Positions 18,236-26,410 of a stretch of 64,000 nucleotides of DNA are shown one piece after another. Below the pieces are notes generated by a model, which searched no databases, was not told where the DNA came from, and worked only from the letters and a program-made list of their open reading frames with translations. This DNA comes from Burkholderia sp. WSM2232. GTDB lineage: Bacteria; Pseudomonadota; Gammaproteobacteria; Burkholderiales; Burkholderiaceae. Made by a program: the position numbers and the translations under genes. Position 1 is the stretch's first letter; the number at the start of each line of letters is the position of its first letter. The stretch spans positions 144,875 to 208,874 of the forward strand of contig NZ_AWZV01000009.1 of assembly GCF_000472545.1 (NCBI RefSeq), written 5' to 3'.

Positions 18236-18449
18236 GCTGCATGCCGGCAGAGCGGTTGCTGGGGCAATTGGCTGTGTGGCTGGTCGCGCGCTCGACCACC
18301 TGGTTAGGCACGCAGTCCCGGCTCAGTCAGCCTGGCAGTCAATGCTCGGTTAGCGAGCAGTCAACGCCCGCTTAGTCGCTCAGTCGCTCCAGAGCATGCC
18401 TGCCCGCCCGGCGCGAGATTGGCTACGCCGCGCGCGCCGCGCATCCATG

Positions 18450-18477
18450 AAAAAGCCCCGCAGATGCGGGGCTTTTC
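18450..18477. terminator. bidirectional terminator between ppiD and a lipoprotein gene
   Basis: AAAAAGCCCCGC and GCGGGGCTTTT pair around a four-base loop AGAT. A and T runs on the two sides let it work for the convergent genes on both strands. Confidence 0.88.
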
Positions 18478-18543
18478 AGTCTGGAGACTCGTCGTCCTCC
18501 AGACCGGACGCTCATCGAAGTGACATCGATCAGCGTGACACGA

Positions 18544-18885
18544 TTACAGGCACGAACTGATCGCGCTGGTGGCGTCGCTGCCCGCTGCGCCGTTGGCCCG
18601 GAAGCCGACCCACGAGCCTTTGCCCGAGTATGCCGGACGCACCACGGCGGCCGCGCCGTTCGGCGGCTGCTGGCCGGGCACATACACGTCGACAGCCTGA
18701 TCGTTAGCCAGCGTGTCTTGGGACACGACCTGCTTTTGCGAGCTGTCTGCCCATTTTTGCGCGATGCACGAGGCCACGGCCTTCGGCGGTTGCTGGCTCT
18801 GTCCGACGGATTGGACGCCAGCCGGCGGTTGAGCGGCGCAGGCAGAAATTGCCACGGTCAAAGCGATTAACGGTAGGTATTTCAC
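18544..18885 (-). CDS. small lipoprotein of unknown function
   Basis: A 113-residue predicted lipoprotein. The N terminus has a short signal with the lipobox-like TVAISAC, Cys16 being the likely lipidated residue, followed by a Pro/Gln-rich linker (AQPPAGVQSVGQSQQPP). The remaining body has two further cysteines (in VASCIAQ and SSCL), possibly a disulfide. The start is GTG at 18885, supported by GAGGAGATAAC just upstream. Convergent with ppiD across a shared terminator. I do not recognise the family. Confidence 0.8.
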   Translation of the reverse strand: MKYLPLIALTVAISACAAQPPAGVQSVGQSQQPPKAVASCIAQKWADSSQKQVVSQDTLANDQAVDVYVPGQQPPNGAAAVVRPAYSGKGSWVGFRANGAAGSDATSAISSCL

Positions 18886-19001
18886 GTTATCTCCTCTAGA
18901 AGTCGCTCAAAATCGAGCCGGTCACACGGGATTGCGCAAGCGTCAGACGACGCTCGCCGATCCGTATACCCGATGTTTCGGAAACGGGTTGTCAGCCGCT
19001 T

Positions 19002-19679
19002 TCAGCGCGGCGAACCCGTGCGAAGGAGTGGCTTCACAGCAGGCCACACGTTGTTCAGTAGCACTGGCTGTGCCTGCTGCGCGGGATGAATCTGATCCGC
19101 CTGGAACATGTCGGGCTTGTCGGCGATGCCGGCGAGCAGAAACGGCACGAGCGGCACGCGCAGTTCCTTCGCAAGCTGGCCATACATGCCGTGGAACTTT
19201 TGCGTGTAGTCGGGGCCGTAATTAGGCGGTACGTACATGCCAACCAGCACCACCTTCGCGTGGCCTTGCTGCGCCTGTTCGATGATCGTGCGCAGGTTGT
19301 CCTCCGTGGTGGAGAGCGGCACGCCCCGCAACGCGTCGTTCCCACCCAGTTCGACAATCACAATGCTCGGCTTCAGGCGTTGCATGAGCGCCGGCAAGCG
19401 GGCTCGCCCGCCGCTCGTCGTGTCGCCGCTGATACTGGCATTGGCAACGCTATAATCGATTCGCTCTTGCGCAAGGCGCTGGCGCAGTAACGCAACCCAG
19501 CCCGTGTCGCGCGGCAAACCGTACTCGGCGGAGATGCTGTCGCCCAATACGACGATCACGGGTTTGGCCGCTTCCGGCGTGTTGGCAGCATGAACGGTGA
19601 AACTCGCCGCAAAGAGCACCGCGGCCAAAATGGCCGATATGGCCGATATGGCCGATATGGCCGAGCGCACGAAGCCCAT
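19002..19679 (-). CDS. tesA: exported GDSL arylesterase / thioesterase (TesA-like)
   Basis: A periplasmic SGNH-fold lipase/esterase like TesA. All four family blocks are present: VVLGDSISAEYGL (nucleophile Ser), ASISGDTTSGG (oxyanion Gly), ELGGNDALRG (oxyanion Asn), and DQIHP (Asp-His). The start at 19679 gives a signal peptide whose core is a repeated Ile-Ser-Ala, cleaved after FTVHA. The frame stays open upstream to an ATG at 19766, which would add 29 residues and overlap the divergent ABC gene start; this longer start cannot be excluded. The tesA/ybbA divergent layout also occurs in Escherichia coli. Confidence 0.92.
   Translation of the reverse strand: MGFVRSAISAISAISAILAAVLFAASFTVHAANTPEAAKPVIVVLGDSISAEYGLPRDTGWVALLRQRLAQERIDYSVANASISGDTTSGGRARLPALMQRLKPSIVIVELGGNDALRGVPLSTTEDNLRTIIEQAQQGHAKVVLVGMYVPPNYGPDYTQKFHGMYGQLAKELRVPLVPFLLAGIADKPDMFQADQIHPAQQAQPVLLNNVWPAVKPLLRTGSPR
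19630..19664. repeat. 9-bp tandem repeat in the signal-peptide region of tesA
   Basis: ATGGCCGAT (plus strand) is repeated three full times plus eight bases. On the minus strand it encodes Ile-Ser-Ala in the hydrophobic core of the TesA signal peptide, so copy changes keep the frame but alter core length by three residues. Confidence 0.9.
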
Positions 19680-19764
19680 TGCGATAGAAGTCGCCGGGTT
19701 CGTTGCCCGAATGAATGCCTTGGCGCGATGCTTGACGGCGCACACTTTCAACCTACGCTTCACC

Positions 19765-20451
19765 ATGCTAAACAGAACTGATCCAGTCATTGAAGTGCGG
19801 GGTTTGTGCAAGAAGGTTAAGGATGCAACGGGCGAACTGACCATTCTCGACAACATCGATCTGGCTATCGAAGCCGGTAGCAGTGTTGCGATAGTGGGCG
19901 CGTCCGGGTCGGGCAAGTCTACGCTGCTTGGCCTGCTCGCGGGGTTGGACAGCGCGAGCTCCGGCTCGGTTCGTCTGCTCGGCCGCGAGCTCACCACCTT
20001 GAACGAAGACCAGCGTGCGGCTTTACGTAGCGGCTCGGTCGGCTTCGTATTCCAGTCGTTTCAGTTGATGCCGCATTTGACGGCGCTCGAGAACGTTACC
20101 TTGCCGCTCGAACTGCAAGGCGGCATTGGCACGCGGGAAGCCGCAGCGCGCGCGCGCCGGCTGCTCGAGCAGGTTGGACTCGGGCAGCGCACCGGTCATT
20201 ATCCGAAGCTGCTCTCGGGCGGCGAGCAGCAACGCGTCGCACTGGCGCGCGCCTTCGTGACTCACCCGGCGATACTCTTTGCCGACGAACCCACCGGCAG
20301 TCTCGACGCTGCCACCGGCCACGCGGTGATCGACCTGATGTTCGAGATGAACCGCGCAAATGGCGCGACGCTGATTCTGGTTACGCACGACGTCGAGCTG
20401 GCGCGCCGCTGCGACACCACGGTGACGATCGAAGCGGGACGTCTCGTCTGA
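19765..20451 (+). CDS. ybbA: ABC transporter ATP-binding protein, YbbA/LolD type
   Basis: A 228-residue ABC ATPase of the MacB/LolD/YbbA class, which powers a FtsX-fold permease in extracting hydrophobic molecules or lipoproteins. Walker A is GASGSGKST, Q-loop VFQSFQLMPHLTALENV, signature LSGGEQQRVALARAF, Walker B ILFADEPTGSLD and H-loop VTHD. I chose the ATG at 19765 (MLNRTDPVIEV); the frame is open further upstream over the tesA repeat, which is unlikely to be translated in this direction. No permease gene follows: the next 700 bases are non-coding. The usual ybbP partner is therefore missing here or lies elsewhere. Confidence 0.9.
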   Translation: MLNRTDPVIEVRGLCKKVKDATGELTILDNIDLAIEAGSSVAIVGASGSGKSTLLGLLAGLDSASSGSVRLLGRELTTLNEDQRAALRSGSVGFVFQSFQLMPHLTALENVTLPLELQGGIGTREAAARARRLLEQVGLGQRTGHYPKLLSGGEQQRVALARAFVTHPAILFADEPTGSLDAATGHAVIDLMFEMNRANGATLILVTHDVELARRCDTTVTIEAGRLV

Positions 20452-21156
20452 ACGACGCTGGCGTACGGCGGAAAGGGCGCTGATCGACATGGTGCGCGAG
20501 CGGTGCGGCGCAACGCACGCGCGGGGGCTACGTCGGTGCGCACAGGCGGCAAATGCAAAGCCGACAAATACACAGCCCGGTACGAAGGGTCCACAAGCAG
20601 AGCCTCCAAACGCACAGCCCCCAAACGCACAGCCCACCAGTGCAACGCGCGCAATGAATTGACGCCACGTCCTTCGAAGTCATGGACTTGCCGACGAATT
20701 CGGTCGCGCGTCAGATCCCACGAAACCGAACAAAAAACTGTCGACCCCTACGACATGCCCCCAGGCGCCTGACGACAAAATTTTCGACCCGCTGTCGACC
20801 TGACTCACAGGTTCCATTGCCATTCCATCAGTTAACAGATACCTTTCACTCGACACTTCGCGCAAGACTTCCAATGAGTCGAGGTCGATCCACGAACTGC
20901 CGCCGGACACGGACCAGCAACGCTCAGCATTTCTGTGCTTGCAATCCGCCGCTGTCAGCCCTCGACGGGAAAGCCCCCTATCCTTGAGGGGGGCAATGCG
21001 TCAGATCATGACCTAAAGTGCTGAGGCGAGTCCTTCGCAGCGCGGTGTGGCTGGTTCTCAAGACTGGTATGTTTCTCGTGGCAACGCACTCCACCGCGAA
21101 CGTGAGCGCCCAAAGTGGCCAAATAAATGCAACGCTTAAACAAGCTAAGGAGGCGC
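20452..21156. other. intergenic region after ybbA
   Basis: About 700 bases without a recognisable gene. There is a 15-bp-period duplication of CCAAACGCACAGCCC near 20607-20640. I looked for remnants of a YbbP-type permease in all frames and saw none. The stretch just before 21157 contains the likely ribosome site of the next gene, AAGGAGG. Confidence 0.5.
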
Positions 21157-22533
21157 ATGAAACCGTTTTATCGATTCATGTTCGCGAGCGCGACTGCTGC
21201 GACAATCCTCGCCCTTTGTCCCGCAGCGGCCCAGCAACAGGCTGCTCGTGTCGTAGCCGTAGACCAGGCAGCGGACCCAGGCGCCTCGGCTCACCTCAGC
21301 GACGAAGAAATCAGCCAGGCGTATATCTACCTTCTTGGCCGGTTGTTAGTGACACGTCAGCAGCAACTGGATTTCCAGGAAGGATTTAAATGGAATCAAC
21401 TGGTTCATCGTAAGCCCGGCGCTGTCGACTGGCCGAACCCGAATCTCGACGTTGCGTACTCGGAGTCCTGGCTTGCGGTAGACGAGAACAGTTGCACGAT
21501 CATCAGTGTGCCGCAGATCAATGAGCGTTATTACACGGTCCAGATACTCAGTGGTTGGGGAGAGACTCTCGCCAACATCAACGAACGCGTCTTCCCGCAA
21601 AAGGCTTCCGGCGACTTTGCCGTCTGTCTGAAGGGTGCCAAAGTCACTCCACCTGCCGGTGCTATGCGGATCGACCTGCCCGTCAAGTACGCACGGCTCT
21701 TGACACGGGTTGCGCTTGGCGCTGATCCGGATGCGGCGGTGGCACTTCAGCACCAGTTCAAGCTGACGGTCACCGGTACGCCCGGGCTGCCGTCCGTTCC
21801 GAAGACCCCTATTTTTGGGCTAGAAGCGTTTCCGGGAGTCGAGGCATTCGACGCAGCCAACCTCGCACTCGACAGCGATCCGGACCGGAACGCGGGCCTG
21901 GAGCCCCTGCAGGCGTTGGCCCGCCGCGTAGCTGCCGAAGCGAAGATCCCCGCGCAGCGCAACCGTATCGATAAGGTCATACGCACGAAGGCGTTTCGCG
22001 ACCTTGCGGAGGCGGGCAAGCTCATCGGACATGGAACGGTGCAGGACGGCTGGGCTCGGCCGGGCGTCGTGGGCGAGTACGGTATTGACTATCTCACGCG
22101 CACATTGGTCAATTACCGGGGCATCTGGGCCAATATCAAACCGGAGGTACTCTACTATCGGGGCGCCGCCGACTCCACCGGTGCCGAACTCATCGGCGAC
22201 AATGTGTACACCTTGACGTTTCCCAAAGACGCGTTGCCTGCACGCTTTGCGAAATATTTCTGGTCTGTCATTGCGGTTGATAGCACGCGTTTCCGGGTGT
22301 TGCCTAACCCGCTGAAAAAATACTTGATCAACGAACAGTCGGGCCTGACCTACGGGCCGGACGGATCTCTCACGCTTTATTTCGCTGCCGAGAAGCCCGC
22401 AAACGCGCCCGAGGGAAATTGGCTGCCGACACCGCGGGGCGCCAAGTACCGGTTGACCTTCCGCTACTATGGCCCACTTGACGGAGTTGCAAACGGCACT
22501 TACTACCCGCCGGCGCTCATGAAGGTCCAGTAG
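21157..22533 (+). CDS. exported DUF1254/DUF1214 domain protein
   Basis: A secreted 458-residue protein with an N-terminal DUF1254 domain (about 60-180, with YLLGRLL, WPNPNLDVAYSESWLAVD and INERYYTVQIL) and a C-terminal DUF1214 domain (about 335-455, NVYTLTFPKDALPARFAKYFWSV and WLPTPRGAKYRLTFRYYGP). The start at 21157 follows AAGGAGG and gives a clear signal peptide ending PAAAQQ; an ATG ten codons earlier has no ribosome site. The family is common but its biochemical role is unknown to me. It stands alone in a gene-poor, accessory-looking stretch. Confidence 0.88.
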   Translation: MKPFYRFMFASATAATILALCPAAAQQQAARVVAVDQAADPGASAHLSDEEISQAYIYLLGRLLVTRQQQLDFQEGFKWNQLVHRKPGAVDWPNPNLDVAYSESWLAVDENSCTIISVPQINERYYTVQILSGWGETLANINERVFPQKASGDFAVCLKGAKVTPPAGAMRIDLPVKYARLLTRVALGADPDAAVALQHQFKLTVTGTPGLPSVPKTPIFGLEAFPGVEAFDAANLALDSDPDRNAGLEPLQALARRVAAEAKIPAQRNRIDKVIRTKAFRDLAEAGKLIGHGTVQDGWARPGVVGEYGIDYLTRTLVNYRGIWANIKPEVLYYRGAADSTGAELIGDNVYTLTFPKDALPARFAKYFWSVIAVDSTRFRVLPNPLKKYLINEQSGLTYGPDGSLTLYFAAEKPANAPEGNWLPTPRGAKYRLTFRYYGPLDGVANGTYYPPALMKVQ

Positions 22534-22880
22534 ACGGGGAGCTCATTGCAAGATCGGCCGTCGGAACCGTCGATCGGTGGGCGGCGCTCAAGTTTGTCGT
22601 GGAGACAAGCTCTCTCCCAAGTGCAGACGGATGCTATATGAGGTCGCGCCTATGTGCCCGATTTGCGCGACGGGGACGGTCCCCTAAGCAGCCGTTCAGT
22701 CAGAGTCGGATCGATCGGCCGCTGTGGGCGCAAGTGCGAATTCGTTGGGCCTGGCAGCGGTCGCTTATCGATGGCCTTCCAGCCACTGCCTTCCAGCAGT
22801 GGCCAGTCGCATGCGTGCCCCGCGCCTCAAGATCGACTTCGGCCGACCGAAAATATCAGCCGTCGCAGCAGCTATGTGCG
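22534..22880. other. intergenic region, no gene seen
   Basis: About 350 bases between convergent genes. Open frames here lack ribosome sites and recognisable content. No T-tract terminator is obvious. Confidence 0.45.
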
Positions 22881-23777
22881 TCAACCCGGGCCGTCGCTTG
22901 CAGCGGCCAACAGCGGCACGACCAGATCGCTTATCGGCGTAGGAATACCGTGAACCTGGCCGCATCGCTGTACGACGCCGTTGCGACAGTCCCATTCGAG
23001 AGGGCGACCAGCCTGTCGGTCCGCAAGAATCGAGGTGCCCAGGTCGGGTGGGGCTTTCAGAAATCCATCGACGATCTCCTGCGCTACCTCGTCGCCCAGT
23101 GTCGCACCCTCGGCGCGTGCCACTTCGAGGCATTCTCGCAAGTAAGCGAGCGACAGAGCCGTGATGTCCGGTCGTGAGAACATGCCGGCCCGGCGACCCG
23201 CGAGGACCATGAGCCCCGCAACTGCGTTTTGCAGCAGTTTCCTCCACGCGACCGTCGTGAAATCGGCCTGCACGTCCACTGAGCATCGGGTGCCGCGGAG
23301 GGCTGCGAGTACAACGCCAGTCTGAGGTGCATCGGGCAAGGTAAGCCGCGGCTTGCCCCGAAGCCACACCGAGGCGTCGCTCTCGCGTTGAGCGGGAAAC
23401 CATACCACCGAAGGCAGCACCGGGTTGCCGGACAAGTAACGTGCGACGAGCTTCGTTTGTTCCACGCCATTTTGCAGCACGCAAACAACGGTCGCCTCGT
23501 CACATAATGCGGACAGCCAAGGTGCCGCGGCCTCTAACTGCGTCGCTTTGACTGCGACAAAAACCAGGTCAACGGCGCCTTTGATTGCGGCCGGATTAGT
23601 GAGCACAGGTCCGGGTACGGCAATCTGACCGCCATCGAAGCGAAGCTCGAGGCCCGCATGTGCAGAGCGGCCGCAAATGATCGGTGTGCGGCCGACCTCG
23701 TGAAGCGCCGCCGCTACCGTCGTGCCGATCGCGCCGGGGCCGATCAGCGCGACTGTCGGATTCTCAGGGTTCTTCAT
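22881..23777 (-). CDS. ketopantoate reductase-like oxidoreductase (PanE/ApbA family)
   Basis: A 298-residue NADPH-dependent 2-oxoacid reductase of the PanE/ApbA family. The N-terminal Rossmann fold starts VALIGPGAIGTTVAAALHE, and VDLVFVAVKATQLEAA and VCVLQNGVEQ match the family. The C-terminal ApbA_C helices include WRKLLQNAVAGLMVLAGR, holding the usual K-x-x-x-N motif, so it is probably catalytically competent. The start at 23777 (MKNPENP) is preceded by GGAG about ten bases away. No pantothenate genes adjoin it, so it may act on another 2-oxoacid; panE itself is a weaker call. Confidence 0.87.
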   Translation of the reverse strand: MKNPENPTVALIGPGAIGTTVAAALHEVGRTPIICGRSAHAGLELRFDGGQIAVPGPVLTNPAAIKGAVDLVFVAVKATQLEAAAPWLSALCDEATVVCVLQNGVEQTKLVARYLSGNPVLPSVVWFPAQRESDASVWLRGKPRLTLPDAPQTGVVLAALRGTRCSVDVQADFTTVAWRKLLQNAVAGLMVLAGRRAGMFSRPDITALSLAYLRECLEVARAEGATLGDEVAQEIVDGFLKAPPDLGTSILADRQAGRPLEWDCRNGVVQRCGQVHGIPTPISDLVVPLLAAASDGPG

Positions 23778-24170
23778 TATCGTGTTCTCCAGTAGCTGTT
23801 TGCCGATGCGGCTGCCGTTTGGCATTGCCCGTTGTCCACTTCGCATCGTGACGCGCGAGCCTCCAACGAGGCCACGTCATGCGGGAATGAGGACCGAGGC
23901 GCTAGTGGCAAGTTGGCTAGCGAAATGATCGAGGTCGAAATTCTGGCATCGTCAGGAAGGAGCCACAATCGACGTAAAATTGCTTGAAACGAGAGAAAAA
24001 GTCACCTCACATCTACGAAGTAGAACGCGAGTAAACACGCCTGGAACTTGCAGCGCTTGAATGGCTTGCACCACTTGTCCGCGCGCTCCTGCGCGTTGGG
24101 TTCTACGGCTGCGACGAACGAGTACGCGCGGCTCCGCGAAATGCCTTTCCTGACGACAGGCGCGCCGCCG
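23778..24170. other. intergenic region between the PanE-like gene and the pgi terminator
   Basis: About 390 bases. It includes an AT-richer part (23930-24030) that may hold the promoter of the PanE-like gene. I see no convincing gene or mobile-element end. Confidence 0.4.
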
Positions 24171-24203
24171 AAAAAAAGCGGGCCGCGACGGGCCCGCTCT
24201 TAC
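24171..24203 (-). terminator. rho-independent terminator of pgi
   Basis: Read on the minus strand, GAGCGGGCCC is followed by a short loop, GGGCCCGC-type pairing and seven T. It lies about 90 bases after the pgi stop. Confidence 0.85.
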
Positions 24204-24292
24204 CATCGAACTACAAGACGCGCATGCACAACGCCGGCAGAACGCATGCACAGCGCCGACACCTGCGCCGGCATCTGAACCGGCGCGGGCCG

Positions 24293-25915
24293 TCAGCGCT
24301 TCAAAGCGGCGCGCGCGCGCGCGATCAACGCCGACGTCGAGGAATCGTGCTTCTTTTCCTCCACGCTCGCGGCGGTAAGATCCGCTTCCACGACCTTGCC
24401 GAGAATCTTGCCCAGCTCAACGCCCCATTGATCGAATGGATTAATGTTCCATACCGACGCCTGCACCAGCACCTTGTGCTCGTACAACGCGATCAACGCG
24501 CCGAGCGAACGCGCGGTGAGTGCATCGAGAATCAGGGTGGTGGTCGGACGGTTGCCCGGAAACACCAGATGCGGCGCGAGCTCCGGCTTGTCCGGACCGG
24601 CGACTTTTTTCGCTTCTTCGAGCGTGCGGCCCAACATCAGCGCCTCGCTTTGCGCGAAGCAGTTGGCGAGCAGCTTCGCATGATGGCTGACGAGCGGATG
24701 CTCGGGCGTCAGCGCGGCAATGAAGTCGATCGGCACGATAGTCGGACCTTGATGAAGCATCTGGAAAAACGCATGCTGTCCGTTCGTGCCCGGCTCGCCC
24801 CATGTCACCGCTGAGGTCGGATAGTCGACCATCGCGCCGTCAAGCCGCGCCGACTTGCCGTTGCTTTCCATCTCGAGTTGTTGCAGATAGGACGGCAGGA
24901 AATGCAGCGCTTCGGAATACGGCGCCACCAAGTAGCTTTGCGAGCCGAAGAAGTTGCGATACCAGATACCGATCATGCCGAGCAGCACCGGCAGATTCTT
25001 TTCGAGCGGCGCGCTGCGGAAATGCTCGTCCATTTCGTTGGCGCCCGCTAGCAGTTCGCCGAACTGCTGCGGCCCGACCGCGATCATGATCGACAGACCG
25101 ACGGCCGACCACAACGAATAGCGGCCGCCCACCCAGTCCCACATTTCGAACACATTTTCTTTCGCGATGCCGAACTTCACCACTTCGTCAGGGTTCGCCG
25201 ACACGCCGACAAAGTGCTTCGCGAGTGCATTCTCCGGACAGCCTTTTTCGACGAACCAGTCGCGCAGCGAGCGCGCGTTGGTCATGGTTTCGAGCGTCGT
25301 AAAAGTCTTGGAAACGATGATCGCGAGCGTCTCTTCGGGATCGATCTGCTGCATCACGTTGTAGAGGTCCGCACCGTCCACGTTCGACACGAAGTGCGCG
25401 GCAATCTCAGGCGTGGCGAGATGATGCAGCGCGTGCACGACCATCTTGGGCCCGAGGTCAGAGCCGCCGATGCCGATGTTCACGACATGGCGAATGCGCT
25501 TGCCCGTGTAGCCGGTCCACGCGCCGCTGCGCACCTGCTCGGCGAAGGCAGCCATCTTTGCGCGCTCGGCCTGCACCTGCGCGTGGAAGGGCGCGTTCGG
25601 GTTGCTCGCGCGCAGCGCGGTATGCAGTGCCGCGCGGCCTTCTGTGGGATTGACGACTTCGCCCGCGAACATGGCGTCGCGGCGCTTCTCGACGCCGGCT
25701 TCGTGCGCGAGCTGCACGAGCAGTTTCAGGGTTTCGTCGGTAATGCGATTCTTCGAGAAATCTGCTGCGAGACCGCCGCCCGCGAACGCAAAGCGTTCAG
25801 CGCGCGTCGGAGCGGGATCGTTTCCCGGAGCGAACCAGTCGCGCAGATGCGCATCGCGAATCTGTTCGTAATGCGTTTGCAGCAAGGACCAGGAGGTGAG
25901 CGAGTTCTGGGTCAT
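24293..25915 (-). CDS. pgi: glucose-6-phosphate isomerase
   Basis: Converts glucose 6-phosphate and fructose 6-phosphate in glycolysis and gluconeogenesis. The 540-residue cytosolic enzyme is close to the usual 545-550. Family signatures are present: [14 protein letters not shown] at about 150, the [11 protein letters not shown] signature, [15 protein letters not shown], and [12 protein letters not shown] with the catalytic Lys near the C terminus. The ATG at 25915 gives the typical start [19 protein letters not shown]; the ribosome site is weak. It lies alone between a repeat-rich upstream gap and its terminator. Confidence 0.97.
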   Translation of the reverse strand: MTQNSLTSWSLLQTHYEQIRDAHLRDWFAPGNDPAPTRAERFAFAGGGLAADFSKNRITDETLKLLVQLAHEAGVEKRRDAMFAGEVVNPTEGRAALHTALRASNPNAPFHAQVQAERAKMAAFAEQVRSGAWTGYTGKRIRHVVNIGIGGSDLGPKMVVHALHHLATPEIAAHFVSNVDGADLYNVMQQIDPEETLAIIVSKTFTTLETMTNARSLRDWFVEKGCPENALAKHFVGVSANPDEVVKFGIAKENVFEMWDWVGGRYSLWSAVGLSIMIAVGPQQFGELLAGANEMDEHFRSAPLEKNLPVLLGMIGIWYRNFFGSQSYLVAPYSEALHFLPSYLQQLEMESNGKSARLDGAMVDYPTSAVTWGEPGTNGQHAFFQMLHQGPTIVPIDFIAALTPEHPLVSHHAKLLANCFAQSEALMLGRTLEEAKKVAGPDKPELAPHLVFPGNRPTTTLILDALTARSLGALIALYEHKVLVQASVWNINPFDQWGVELGKILGKVVEADLTAASVEEKKHDSSTSALIARARAALKR

Positions 25916-26410
25916 AGCGTCCGTCTAACCAAGGGGCACGAAAGAAGGCGCGCGCAAAGCGCCGCCAAGGATGATGCAACGATGCTGTTAGAGCGAGGCC
26001 GTACAGCCGCGTTCGCCGCAAAGTCTCCGACGCCGCGGGACTCGGGGCGCTGCGCCTCTGCCGCGCCGCGTCGAATGCCTCGCGATTCATAACGATTCAC
26101 AGCGATTCGCAATGATTCACGGCGATTGCGCATGCTGCGCGCGCGCTTCGATGCCACGCGCGGCGCGCACAGTGGCCGACACTCGTTGCCGCAATCACAT
26201 AGAGGGGCAACAAAGGGGCGACAACGCGACCAAGCAGCGACAACAAAGCGACTCCGCAACGACGCCGCAGCGCCAGCACGTCTGCACGTCTGCACGGCGG
26301 GTCATGCAGTCCCTCAGTATAGCGGCGTTGCGCGACGGGCGGCAGCGCTTTAGCCAGGCGGTATAAGACGCTTCGCGGCAACCCAAGCCGCGACGTGTCT
26401 CATCGCGCGA
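25916..26410. other. intergenic region upstream of pgi, repeat-rich
   Basis: About 495 bases without a gene. It must contain the pgi promoter, since the next gene upstream (nnr) is far off on the same strand. Notable are the 10-bp repeat at 26082-26131, several CGACAACGCGAC-like strings at 26218-26265 and a short GCACGTCT repetition at 26277-26297. Confidence 0.5.
26082..26131. repeat. 10-bp tandem repeat (CGATTCNNNN)
   Basis: Five consecutive ten-base units begin with CGATTC or a one-base variant (TGATTC, CGATTG). The period matches about one DNA helical turn, so all copies face the same side of the helix. Confidence 0.75.

Noticed and set aside
19679..19997. Extension of tesA to the upstream in-frame start region
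   Set aside because: The extra residues overlap the ybbA coding region and are unlike signal peptides; kept only as an alternative start at 19766.
22600..22680. A small CPIC-containing peptide as a zinc protein remnant
   Set aside because: Only about 18 codons with one CxxC; too short to separate from chance.
24048..24251. Possible remnant of an integrase or insertion-sequence gene before the pgi terminator
   Set aside because: No conserved motif and no terminal inverted repeat could be seen in any frame.
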